Made by a program: the position numbers and the translations under genes
Assembly: GCF_000276665.1 (NCBI RefSeq)
Contig: NW_004955481.1
Location: 286,899-350,898, forward strand
Direction of reading: 5' to 3'
Source: Chinchilla lanigera
Taxonomy: Eukaryota; Chordata; Mammalia; Rodentia; Chinchillidae
DNA length: 64,000 nucleotides
Notes under the pieces: model-generated
The model's database searches: none
What the model was told of the DNA's origin: nothing
The model's input: only the letters and a program-made list of their open reading frames with translations
Shown: positions 11,061 to 23,800 of the stretch, one piece after another
Layout of the letters: each line of letters opens with the position of its first letter
How positions within the stretch are numbered: the first letter of the stretch is position 1

Positions 11061-14000
11061 CATCAAAGTGATGCCTACGAAGCTGAGTATGTTCCAGGAA
11101 ACACTGTTTGACGTTCATTACCACAGACAGGAACTCTGGCTCAGACCTTCCATCTCAAGCTTTTCTGCATCTGCTTTTAAACATCAGTGGAGCGGGAGGC
11201 ATCTGGGTGCCCCGTGGCACCTGGAAAGGATAGTTTCTGCAGTGAGTCGGGTGGCCTCAGGGGCAGAGATGTGAACCCCTCATGAAGGTCACATTGGAAA
11301 TGCCCCAAATACCAGAGTGAGCACCATCTACGCAGGCCTGAGCCCCATGACTAAGTGCAGCAATAAAGGGAAAGATATTTTGGATCAGACTGTGGGGGCA
11401 GAAGCCCTCCAGGAACAGGAGACGCTGCCCACAGCCCAGAAGAGTGAAGGGAAAAAGGACCCCATCCTCGTTCTCCTCCCTCTCAGCATGGGGACCTCAG
11501 GCAGGCTGCTAGTACACACACCGGAAACCATAGGCGAGGCGTGGCCCAGGGGGAAGGGGCATATCTGATCCTGCCCTGAGCACCTCAACAGTACAGTGAG
11601 AGAGGAGACCACATCCCAGGTCTGGGCCTCTGTGAGGGCAGACTTGTGCCTCCCGGTTCCCCTGCACACACCCTGCCATCCTGCCCACTGGCCTAGAGGC
11701 ACTACCGGGAGGTGGGGACTGCAAAGGGAGCAGCCAGAGCAGTGGTGACAGGAAAATATGAGGTTCCCCAGTATGACAGCATGAGAACAACTTGGAAAGC
11801 CCAGAGGACTCCAGACCATAATGCATCACAGCACACTCATCAGGCATCTCTAAATACTGGCTACTTAGAGAGGTGAGCCAGAACCCTGTAAGAGTTTTCA
11901 CAGTTTGACCTTTCAAGTTCCTTCAGAAACCCAGCCAACAAAACCCTGCCAGAATCCACAGGCCTCAGTCCAGCAATGGGTGCTGCTACACTGACTTTTC
12001 ATAAAAGCTAAACAGATATTTTGTTGACCTTCTAACTAGATAAATCTTACCAAACTAGTATTGTATGTAAGCACATTTCTCAAATAGGGTGAGGGGCGGG
12101 GTGCCCTCTGGGCTGTAAGGAGGATCGAATAGGTGAACAGGAAACACAAATATCAAGTTTGTCTTAATGGCAAAAGCAATGGAGAAACAGTTACAATGTC
12201 AGTTCAAAAAAATGTGTCCCATTTCTAAGCTTTGGCTTGCTAGTCCAGATCCCTAATACAGATAAAGCACTTGACTGGAAATCTTGTCATCTGTTCATTA
12301 AAGCAGGGAGCCCAGCTTGTGTCACCCCAGCAGCCCTGCCCCAAAGGCACATATGCACTTGAGGCTGCAAAACCTCCAAAGATCTGTTAAAACTCTGTGT
12401 TTCACTTGGCAGACACCCCACTCTAAAGCCAGCAGCAGAAACGCCCTGCAGACTTGGACAGGCGAGGAGCCAGCAGGGCTGTTCCCCGGGACAAGCTGGC
12501 TCATCATCCCAGAGAAGGTGGCGCTGGTGAGGGGCGGCATGCAGTGTCTGAACCACACGGCCAGATGGGGCCCTGCCTGCAGAAATCCTACCGATGCAAC
12601 AACCACCTACAGACCTGCAATTGAACAGGGAAGAGAAGGACCAGGGGATCACGCCCCAGACACAGTCAATGGGCACAGAAGCCAGAAGTGGAACTTCAGG
12701 CAGCACTGCCCACTCCCCAGCAAAGGGCAGGGGCATGATTGCTGAGGGACAGTGTGTTCCTCCACACATGCCTAAGTTCAACCCCTACACACCGGCCTGA
12801 CCAGAACCTGCCAAGTCATCCCCCTTCTACCCTTTTCCCTCTCTTATAAATGGGTGGTTTAAATAACCATTTAAGTCTTCCCTGAACCTCTACAAGCATC
12901 AGAGATCTGGATCCCACAGACTCCTGCTGAGCCCTTGGGCCCTGAGGTTATTGACCAGTGATCCCCCAGCACTGGCTTGTTCATTCTCCCTGAATTCCTT
13001 CTCACTCCTGGCTTCCCACTCCTTCATGGGGAAAAATATCTGCTCAAAGGGGAGTGATTGCTTGGGGCTTCTTCCACAGCTAGGATAATCAGAACCTGCA
13101 TGAAATTAAACAAGAAAAAAGTTGCAGCTACAGTCAAGGAAGTATGCAGCAATGGTCCCAGACACATCCAGGTCTGTCTTGGAGCTTCCACCTGCAAGAG
13201 CCTGGCTCAAGGTGCACTGACAGTGGGAATGCAGCAGCCCTGGCCTGTGCCAACTGATGGGTCTATAGTACTTAACACAGAGCAGGGAGATTTGTTTTTG
13301 GAGCTCCAGAGAAACAGGAACAAAGGAGCTGTCTTTATCAGGACAGCCTCGAGGATGCTACAAATTTTGGCTCTGGGGAAGCAACCCCTGCACCTCTACT
13401 CCACGCATGGATGGTAGTAAAGCTCCTTCCTACCATGCCCGGGAGGGCACTGCACTGTGATCAAGGACAAATGGGCCCACTTTATATTCTGCTTTTACCT
13501 CTGCTCCCCACCCAGCACTCTCTCTGCCTCTGGAGCAGATGAGCTTCCACATCTCTGGCTAAGCCCAAGTACCAAGAGCCCCCTTCCCCAACTGTCTTTC
13601 CTACAGACAAACAAGTGGGCAAATGATCCAGACAGACACCACACTGGGAGGTCAGGAGCAGGAGAGCCTCCAAGAAAAGGTCTTGTCCAGAGATGAAGGT
13701 GTGTTGGCGAAGGACCCAGCAAGACTGTGACCAGGTCAGGACACAGGACAGACAGCTGGTCTGGTGGGCCTGTGACGATCAGAGTAGTGGACGGCACCCC
13801 CAAACTGCTGGAATAGGAGCCTTCTGCAGGACAGAATCAGGGCTTCCCTGGAAGAGGCAATGCAGGAGACAATGAGCACACATTTGGCAAAGGAAGGGGA
13901 GAAATACACTCAGGACAAAGGGCTGGGGCCCACACAACATCCCTGACTGCGGGCCACCAACTACACCCTGAACAAGGGAGACCAGCTTTATCCACCCATC

Positions 14001-14112
14001 CCCAGAAGCTGGGCATAAGCAGCATTCTGGTAAACAGAGGCACAGAAAGTCCATGACAGACGGTGGAGGTCGATGTAGACATTCCCATTTTCTCTTTTTT
14101 TCTCATAATACA

Positions 14113-14118
14113 TTTAAT
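14113..14118 (-). promoter_or_regulatory. Candidate proximal polyadenylation signal ATTAAA
   Basis: The complement reads TATATTAAATGTATTATG about 690 nt after the stop codon. Use of this site would give a short 3' UTR form that loses the distal elements. No clear GT-rich downstream element is seen, so confidence is low. Confidence 0.3.
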
Positions 14119-14807
14119 ATAAAATGGGTTCAGGCATACCCTTCCCCTTGGACCCAACTGAGACCACTGGGAGCCCCAGACAGGAAAAGTTGGAGTGCAG
14201 CTGGGGGTCAGACGGTCCTGACTTCATGAGCAGTTTGGGCCTTAATGGCAAGTGGACTCGCCCTGCCCTGCTGGGACCACAAGCTCCCCAGGGGGAGGCA
14301 AGCTGTGGGGGCCGAAGCCCCTGGGACTGTCTCTCATAGCATCTGCGGGCAGGGGCACTCCTTGGCATGTAGGAAGGGCACATTTCAACTTACGGCCTTA
14401 TTCAGACACAGAAGGGAGGGAAAGGCTGCCTGGGAGCAGGGAAGCCAGAACAAGCTGAGAAGCTCCTCCCTCTAGAGAAGGAGGTGAGCTGTGACTGCCT
14501 CTTCTGCCTGCTGGAACCGGGGTCACCCAGTGGGGGGAGACCTACGTAATGAGCCTCCCCCAGTCCCGCGGGCAACCCTTTCCATCACACCCACAGCATC
14601 AGTCCCTTCTTCCCCTCACAGACCTGGGGAGGCCCATCATAGAGGCTGTAGGGCCAAAGCCACTGTGGGGACCCTCCCCAACTGGCAGGGTCTGTGTGGC
14701 CATTCTCAGGGCCTAAGGCCCTTGGTACCATGCTCTCCCCTCATGGCCACCTCAGGACAAGCACTCACTCACCTCACCTTGGACAGCAGAAGAATTCTTC
14801 ACTCACA

Positions 14808-14816
14808 TTAGTGACC
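14808..14816 (-). CDS. RAP1GAP2: RAP1GAP2 terminal coding piece: Gly-His-stop
   Basis: After an AACAG acceptor the last exon reads GGT CAC TAA, giving the protein end SSSGGH, against SSGAGH remembered for human. The phase-0 junction and exact length agree with the human C-terminus. The acceptor's pyrimidine tract is weak (ATTTCCTGGAACAG), so this is the least certain junction. The rest of the exon is 3' UTR. Confidence 0.85.
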   Translation of the reverse strand, partial: GH

Positions 14817-17800
14817 CTGTTCCAGGAAATAGCTATATGAGTTTTAAATAACCAGACAACAATCTGCTTGACACTCAGCTTCTGTGCGTTCAACTCTCAA
14901 CACTATGGTGACCTCAAGAAAGGGCAGAAGGCCCAGGGAGCCAGGAATTCAGGACTCATGTGTGGGCATAGTTACGCCCAAGAGTGTGGCTGTGATGTAA
15001 GAAGTGTAGCCAAGACAGCTGGTAAATCCCTGGCAGGTGCCTCCACCATATAGACAGCATCACCCCCAGATCTGGTCAGAGCCATCTTCTCTCTGCCTCC
15101 CTCAGGGGACCCCCATGTAATATCCGCGATGTGCTCCCCCTGCAGCCTTCGGGCAAGGAAGCTGGCTCAGAGGAGATTAGGTTAAGGAGCTGCCCCACAC
15201 CCTGGATGCTTACCCCACTGGAGCTGGCGTGGCTGAGCTTATCAAAGCGGAATTTCAGGTTTGATCTCGGGGAATTTCTGCTTTTGGCATCTAAGAAAAG
15301 AAGAATGTCCATGAAAAGGAGGTGGATCTATAGAGGCCATTCTAGCTGAACCGAGTGGCGGGGAGAAAGAGATTCCACCTCTCCTTAAGGCATGCTAGAC
15401 TAGATTAGCAATGTCATGAGCTGGCTGCTAAACATAGGTCATTTTTTAAAATTAAATTTATAGGTTTACAAGTAGATTATATTCAAAGAAGATAACGAAT
15501 TCTCAGAATTCACTTTCTCGTTATTTACTAAGTTTACTATTCTTACATATCCTCTTCTGTCTGCTACATCCATATGGTAGAAATAGCCTACGAAAGTGGC
15601 TGTGTATCTGTTGCCAGGGACGTCACAGTGAGAGCTTAAAATTGGTCATGATAGGAATATTCACACCACAAAAACTGGCCAATGCTACGAGTCAGAGCAT
15701 GACTTATAATTTGTTGTCTAGCCTTAAGAAACTATGGTGAAAATAATAATGTGGGTTAAACTTTAAAATGTGTTGTGTAGAGCCCGGTGTGGTGGTGCAC
15801 ACCTGTAATCCTAGGGAGGCTGGGGCAGAAGGATCATAAGTTGGGGCCCAGTCTGGGCAACTTAGCAGCTTAGGAAGGCCTTGCCTCAAAATAAAAAATA
15901 AAAATGGGCTAGGGATATAGCTTAGCACTAAGAGCCCAGGTTTGATCCCCCCTATAGCAAAAAAAAAAAACCAAAAATTAAAAATTAAAACAGTGTAGTA
16001 TCTGCAACCATTACACTGTGAACTACATCAAGAGGCTGAGTAAATATTCCAGTATTTGAGAACTATTTTCCAACTCAGCAAGAAAGTTGCTCACATCACC
16101 CACACAGGAATAAAGCTCTTAGTATACAGCAGTCATTTACATACGTTGCATTAAGCAACAGTCATGTTGGAACCACATTCATGATCTGCAACCTTAAGCT
16201 GGCTATGGTACAAAATTTAGAGAAATATCAACAGAAGTGTCTTGTGAAAATCCATTGGATATATGGGATTTACAGTAAGGAATAGTGTGTATTTTATCAT
16301 TATTTGTAAACTGGGCTTCTGATTCATCATATTAGTAAAATTTAGAATAAGTGCATGCATGTGCGTGGGTGTATAGCAGAGGGGTCCCTTTTATTACGAG
16401 AAATATTTTATTGATTTATTATTTGTGTTTCATTAATACATGTTTGTAGTACATGAAGTTACATTCATCTTGGGGAGTGGGTACATGTACATAATATAGC
16501 TGAGTTCTGTTTTTTAAAATCCCCTTCCCACCCACCTCTCTCTAAATCCTCTTTCCCCATTTTCATTCTCATTATTATTTTTACTCGCGTTTATGAAACA
16601 TAATATTTACATTCATTGAGATTATTAGGTTCCTGTGCATGGCATAACTTAGTTCTCTTTACTTTCCCTTCTAACCCCCTCTAGCCTCTCCCTCGGTCTC
16701 CTGGACTCCTTCTCATTTGCAAAAGATCTAATCCCTATCTCCTCCTATCCACCCCTTATTATGCTCTTTGTTTATACTTTGCCTTGCTCAAATGAGAGAT
16801 ACCATATGGTATTTAAGCTTGTGTATCTGGTTTATTTCACTCAGCATTACATTTTCCCACAAAGCTTTGTAAATAGGGAGGGGAGAAGGGGTTGAAGGAG
16901 GGGTTGAAGGGAGAGTAGGAGAATGGGGTAAAAAAACAAGTTATATCATGTACAAGTACAAATTCTCTTTGATGAATGTGATGATTATGTATATCTAAAA
17001 TGTACCAATAAAATCTAATTTTAAAAAAAAACACGTTTTCCAGATGCACCCATTTTCCTATAATCATCTCAAATTTACCCTTCTTTGTAGTCACGGAGTA
17101 TTCAGTTATGTACAGAAAGCACATTTGTCTTTATCCATTTGTCCGTTGATGGGTATACCAGCTGCTTCCAGGATTTAGCTATTAAAATTGTGCTGCTATA
17201 AACACTGGGATGCATGCATCACTGTAATATGCCTTTTTTAGCTATTGGGGGAAGACACCCAAAAAAGCAATAGCTGGGTCATACAGAATTTCTAATTTTA
17301 GTTTTTTGAGAAATCTCCATACTGACTTCCATAATGGTTGTGCTAATTTACATTCCCACCAACAGCGCAGGGAGATTCCTTTTTCACCGCAGCCACTCCA
17401 GCATTAGTTATTCTTTGACTTCTTAATGACCGCCATTCTTTCTGATGTGAGACAGACTCTTAAGCTGTTTTAATTTGTATTTCTCTAACAGCCAGAGATG
17501 TTGAACATTTTTTCATATTTTTGTCAGCCATTTGTACTTCTTCTCCTGAGAAGGGTCTATTCATTTCACTTGCCTATTTCTTGATTGGGTCTTTTATTTT
17601 AAGTGGCCTATTTTTTTGTTTTAGTTCTTTTTATATTCTAGATATTAGTCTTCTGTCTGAGGAGTAGCTGGCAAAATAATTTTCCCGTTCTGTAGGTTGT
17701 TGCTTCACTCTACTAATTGATTCCTTTGCTGTGCAGAAGCTTTTGATGTAATCCCATTTATTGATTCTTGCTTTTATTTCTTATGCAGCTGGAGTTGTAT

Positions 17801-20800
17801 TTTTTAAAAAATCCTTTCTCACACCTATGACTTCAAGTGTTTTACCTACTTTGTCTTCCAGTAGGTTCAATGTCTCTGTTTTAGTATTTAGATATTTGAT
17901 CTATTTTGATTTTAGTTTAGTACATGGTAGAGATATGGGTCCTGCTTAAATCTTCTGCGAACACATAGCCAGTTTTCTCAGCACCGTTTGTTGAATAGGC
18001 TGTCTTTCCTCCAACATAGCTTGTGGCCTCTTTGTCAGAGATCAAACAGCTGAATGTGTCTGGGGATGTTTCTGTATCCTCCCTTTTGTTCCACTGATCC
18101 ACATGTCTGTTTCTGCTCCAGTACTATGCCATTTTTATCACTGTTGCTTGTAGTATAGCTTGAAGTCAGGTATTATGATGCTTCCTACTTTGCTCTTGTT
18201 GCCCAAGATTACTTTTGCTATTTTAGATGGTTTCCTCTAGATCTGTGGAGTATGCTGTTGGTGTTTTGATTGGGATTGCACTGAATCTGTGTAACATTTT
18301 TGGGAATATGGCCATTTTGACAATATTGGTTCTATCTATCCAGGAACAGGGAACATCTTTCCGTTTTCTGATGTCCTCTTCAATAGAGGAGCCAGCTGTT
18401 AAGCCTTTACTATTACACCCCTGGCAGGAGGGCTGGTTCTTTGGATTCCAATGGGTCGAGGAATCTACAGTTCAGTTCAGTCCTCCTCGAGACTACGGAC
18501 TAGTACTCTTGGTGCTCCAAACCAAGCGGTTTCCCCCCAGTGTTACAAGCACCTCCCTGAGTGACCCAGGGAGCCCAGACATGAAATAACCAGTGATCAT
18601 GCACCCAAGATTAGAGCACCCTTGGTGTCAGGCCCTCCCAGGCCACCTCCCACCCACCCCCATGTGCCTCTTCCCAGACTCAGCTCAACTGATCTCCCCA
18701 AGCCCACCCTGACCCTGTGAATACCCAGCATAGTATACATAAGGCTGGAGATAGAAAGCAATCCACAGGGATAAATACTACATGGAAGGAAGGGGGATAT
18801 GAGAAGGCACATCACCAGGGGATGCAATGCACACTGGGCAAGTTACCAGATTTGTTCCAGGCTCTTCTGCCCTGAGTAGCCTTTAGCAAGTCACAGACTC
18901 TAATTCTCCCCTTACTCAAAATCTTATTTATTTTGGTACTTGTTTAGCTCCACACAGGAGCTAGGTTTGGTTACAGATTCCTGCAGTTATTTCATTGATA
19001 TTTACTTAAGCCTTGTTTTTAAAAATCAAGAAATGGGTATGACTATCCCATTTTACAGATGAGGAAACTGAGGCTCAGAGAGTTGAGCTTTTCAGTGACA
19101 TGACCAGGATCTAGCTCCAGAGCTCCCCAACCACAGGGGATTGAATGAGAGGAAGCACATAACTGCTCCATTATCTGGGAAGCCCTAACACTAAGGATCT
19201 CTTGCTTCTGACCATGTCCTCCCTATATCTTCCCTTTGACATTGCTCACCCTTTTCACCAATACCCGCTTGCTGTGAGAATCTCAGAAGCAATCTGGGTA
19301 AAATCACTCTAATGGCCCATTGGCCCTGCCTGTATGGCTATCACTTAGACAAGAGTTTCTCAACCTATCCCATTTGGAGCCAGATAATTCGTTACTGTGG
19401 GTTAAAGGTGATACGTTGTTTAGCAACATCCCTAAACTCTACCCCTAGATACCAGCAGGAGCCCCCTTCCACAGTCATGAAAAATGAAACATCTTCAGAC
19501 ACTGCCAGAGGTCCCTGGACAGCAAGACTGCCCCATGTAAAACTGCTGATCATGCTATTGTTTTTTTTTTTTTTTTTCTAATTATTTAATACACTTAGGT
19601 TAATAATTGTGCATCTCATGAGCATAAGCTCAGTTAATATTCACACAACCAACCCTACGGGAAAGAAACTATTAATTCCCTCCCCTCGTTTTTTAGCTGG
19701 AAGAAAGTGAACCACAGAAGGGCTCGGTAATAAACTGGGCATGGGCAGCTGAGGTGCATGCCTGTAATCTTGGCACGCTAGGAGGTTGAGGCAGGAGGAT
19801 CACAAGTTTGAGCCCAGACTAAAGACCCTCCAACTAGGCTAACACCACAATTCTCACCAGGGTCTCCTGGGAGCCCACCTGTGGCCCCTCTAGTCTCTCT
19901 TCTCTCACGGTGAACTCCGCCTATGCTGAGCCACATGCAGTTCCAGAGCACTCCATCTCTCCTCTCCTCCAGCGCTCATGCTGCTCCTTCCTGTCCTTGT
20001 ATTGTCTGGGTCATCACCATGACAGAGGGACCCCACATGGCTGATAGTGAAACATCAGCAGAGAGCTTTCTAAACGCACAATCGCAATTCCTCCCTATGG
20101 GATCTCCATTAAAATTCTCAATTCTGAGCCTCAGTTTCCCCACATGTAGGATAAAGACAAGAACACAGGTCTCTTAGGGTTGACAGGCGAAATGAGCTAG
20201 CAGAGCGGAAGGGTCTGATACCTCTCAGGAGGAGCAGAAACTTATCAGCACAGCAAGCCAGGAGCACCGGCTCCATGAACATAAATCAGGACCCATCCTC
20301 CCAACCATATCCTGCACAGCGCCAGATGCTACTGACCTGTGGGACTCCGACTCATGATGATGGGGGTGGCGGCTGCCCCCAGGCCAGGGCTCTCGCTGCT
20401 CGAGGACTGGCTGTAGAAAAACACATCCTGCTTGAAAGGTGAGGTTGTGGACGGCTGGCTGCTCTGGGGAGAGAGACCGGGTGAGTGAGGCCAGGGCACC
20501 CTCAGCACACCACAGGGATCCTGTGCCCAGGTAGGCCAAGAGGCCCCAAGCCAAGGGTGACTACTGCCTCCCCCTCCCACGCTCGGATCTGTGCTTTCCT
20601 TCCTGCTGCCTCAGCCCTGGCTTCAACCTCTGCCCCTCCAAGAGGGTCCTTAGACCCAGGCCCCAGGCCCATGAGGCACCAACCCCTTTCTCCTCCAGCC
20701 AGGGTCCCCATGGCAAGGACATAACCCAGCCTGGCCCTGTTCCTCTACTGCTGCTGTTATGTCGCTCCGGGAGGAGCCTCAGGCACTGTGCCCATTGGAA

Positions 20801-23800
20801 GGTGACAGCTTCCAGAGCCACCTCTTATTTCTGTGCCTCCCTTTCACCCACACAGACAGAGCAGACCTTTTCCCACATTGCTCTTTTAATGCATAGTATA
20901 GCCAGCCGGGTGCCAAGTGCACTTCCCAAGCGGGACAGGCACACTTACCCCACTGTCACACTCCTCCATGGCTTCACCCTCCCCTGCAGTGCTGCTGAAG
21001 CTGCTGGTGCTGGAGGAGGAGCGGGAGATGTTGGCCCGGCCGTTCTCCTTCAACTTTATGAAGGGCCTGCAGGGGAGGGGAAGAGGGGCAAGCCCTGGTC
21101 ACTTACCAGCAAGAGGTCCCTCAGCTCCAGGTCTTGCCAGACCAAGAGCAGGACAGCCCAGGAGAGACCTGAGTCTGCTCACAGTGGCTCCCTGTGCCCT
21201 GCCTGCCAGCCTTTGTGTTCCAGAGACAAGAGGCAGTCACTCTCTGCTTGTCTGGAGGCTCCAAATGGCTACAGCCAGACTTTCCCTCCCCTCGCTTTCT
21301 TACTTCTCTTTGTTGGGGCAGATTTCTGGAGAGCTGGGATTAGATGAGGTTTCAGACTTTATCTCCTGAGAGGAGTGTGCGCCATCCGGGGTCTTGGGGG
21401 TGCTGGATGCACTGTCACTGAGGAAAGGAGAACAACGAAGAATGAGACCATGGAGACAGCCCTAAGTCTTTGGGCCACCTGCGGGCCTGAGACAGAGCTC
21501 TGGCTATGGGGCCCAAGCACTCCATACAAAGTGCAGCTGCTCAGACTTCTTTTCCCACACCAGCTCCTGGAACGACAGTAGACAACAAGGTGTTGTGTTC
21601 CCTATGGTAAGGACCTCTCTCGGTTCAAGGGTGCGGGATTCAGAATTATCCACAGGAGCCCTGGCTTGATGGTTTCTAGCCCAAGTCTCCCCCTTCCCCC
21701 AAGTTGGCTGCCCCACCTGGGTCAAGAGAGGACCCCACAGGGAACAGTGAATGTCCCCATAGGGAGCAGGGGGCTCTGCTCAGGAGATGGCCCAATATAT
21801 AGGTTCCTATAAGGTTCCAGGAAGTCCGCCTGCATATGACTCTGGAGACACCCTACATATAAACTATAATATGAGCCCCTCTGGATCCATGTGGCAAGGT
21901 GGCTCTAAATGCTTGGGAGCCAAAGGCTGCTCTCAGCACAAGAGTTCAAGAGTTCCTTTCTCTTGCAGTTCAACAAAGACCATTTACCCTGTGCCACCTG
22001 CTGGGGACATGACAACTCTGTCCTCAGTGTACTTTTTAAAACAATAGCACTACTGAGATAAAATATACATGCCACACAGCTCATTCATTTAAAATGGGCA
22101 AGTAAGTGGTTTCTAGTCTATTCACTGAATTGTGCAACCATCACCACAATCCAATTTTAGAACATCTTTAGACCTCCTAGAAGAAACTCTGGCCCCGTCT
22201 GCAAACACTGCCCATCCCTCCTCCCCTTCACCCCCTGGCAACCACCGACCTATTTTCTGTCTGTATGGATTTGCCTGGTATAGACATTTCACAGAAATGG
22301 AATCATACAGTATGTCCTGATCTTTGTGTCATGGCTTTTTTCACTAGCATAATGTTTGCAAAGGTCACCTACGTTGTAGCATGCATCACTACTTTAGTCC
22401 TTTTTATTGCAAAATAATATTTCACTTTATAGACAGACCATATTTTATTGACGTAGTCATCAAGTGATAAGATATATGGATTGGCCCCATTCTGGACTAT
22501 TAAGAATAATGCTTCAATGGATATGTGTGTTAATTATGCTACTGTACTAGTTTTATGGACAACTGTTTTCAATTCTCTCAGGCAGATACAAAGGGATAGA
22601 ATTGCTGGGTCCTATGGTAACTCTTTGTTTAAACTGCTGAAGAACTGCCAGCTGTTTTCCAAAGAAGTCTGCCCTGTTTTACATTCCCACCAACTATGAA
22701 CAAGAGCTCCAGTTTTTCATACCCTGCCACTTGCAGCTCTTGTTTTTCTCACAGCCACACTAGAGGTGTTAAGCAGCCTCAATGTACTTCATGATAAGAT
22801 TGCTAGTGACCTCCTCACTGCCAACCCTCAACCCTCACAGGGCTTTGGGTCTCTTGCCTGTACATCAGACCCTAATGGAATTTCTGTCCTCATAGCTTCA
22901 GAGACCTTGTCTTCCGCATCCTCTCCTTCTGTCTTTTCCTTCCAGCATCTTCACCAGTTCTCCATCCTTCACTTGTACGTGCATGCTAGGGCTCCACACG
23001 CCCTCTCTGAGTGATCGTATTCATTGGTTCATCTCTCTGTAATCAGCACCTGTACTCTAGTTCTACCCAGCTGTCCTTCTCCAACCAAGACCTCTGTCCA
23101 AAACTCAAGAGCTGGGCATCTCTCATGCACAGGTTCTAAACAGAGAGTTTGGTCTTTCTTTATAAATCCGCCCCTTATCTTGCATGCCCTTGTTCAAGGC
23201 ATGGGACCACCACTCAGGCCCACAGGCAGACAACTTGCAAGTCCATCTAAGTGTCTTTCATTTTTCATCATAGGACTGTGAGCTAGAGGGCTGCTGTGTG
23301 TCTTTGGCAGTTCTTACTGAACAATCAGCAGCACCCAACAGATGGTAGGCACTTCATACATGTTGCTTGCTGAATTAAAGAACAAATGGCTTCAACAATT
23401 AAAGGATCAGAAAGACAATTAGCAAGAAGAGGTTAAAGTACATTGTAATATAAGAGTTACTAAAAAAACCTATACAGAAAGAACATTCTAGTAAGTCCAG
23501 AAAATCAATTAACTCTGCCTGCCAGGGTCAGGGAAGGCTTCCATAAGAGGGGTCTTTGGGATCTGAGAGTGTATCTCAGTGGTATAGTTAGTGCCTAACA
23601 TGCACAAAGCCCTGGGTTCAATCCCCAGTATTGCAAAAAAGGGCATCTGAGTGAGCATTTGAAAGGAAGGCAAAGAAAGACAAGAACCCAAACACCATTT
23701 CTAGCTTAGGTCAAAACACTGCAAGAACACCTTTGAAGCTCCATGTAAAGAATGGCCAGATTGGGCTCAGTGTTTAAAGAGCTGAGAGTCAGGCCATGCA

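Larger units (their letters stand above)
9512..14807 (-). other. RAP1GAP2: Probable RAP1GAP2 3' UTR (about 5.3 kb)
   Basis: Continuous, mostly unique sequence follows the TAA. It contains one ID SINE and one MIR relic and no further coding exon. No AATAAA occurs on the minus strand in this stretch. ATTAAA is found at 14118-14113 (proximal) and 9536-9531 (distal). A long 3' UTR is known for human RAP1GAP2, which supports the distal end. The exact 3' end is inferred. Confidence 0.6.

Noticed and set aside
15214..15312. Reading the penultimate exon through its donor as an alternative C-terminus
   Set aside because: The extension is unlike the conserved C-terminus, and a phase-matched Gly-His-stop exists at 14816-14808.
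20802..21369. 181- and 150-codon open frames on the plus strand
   Set aside because: They are shadows of the exon 20949-21066 and flanking GC-rich intron sequence.
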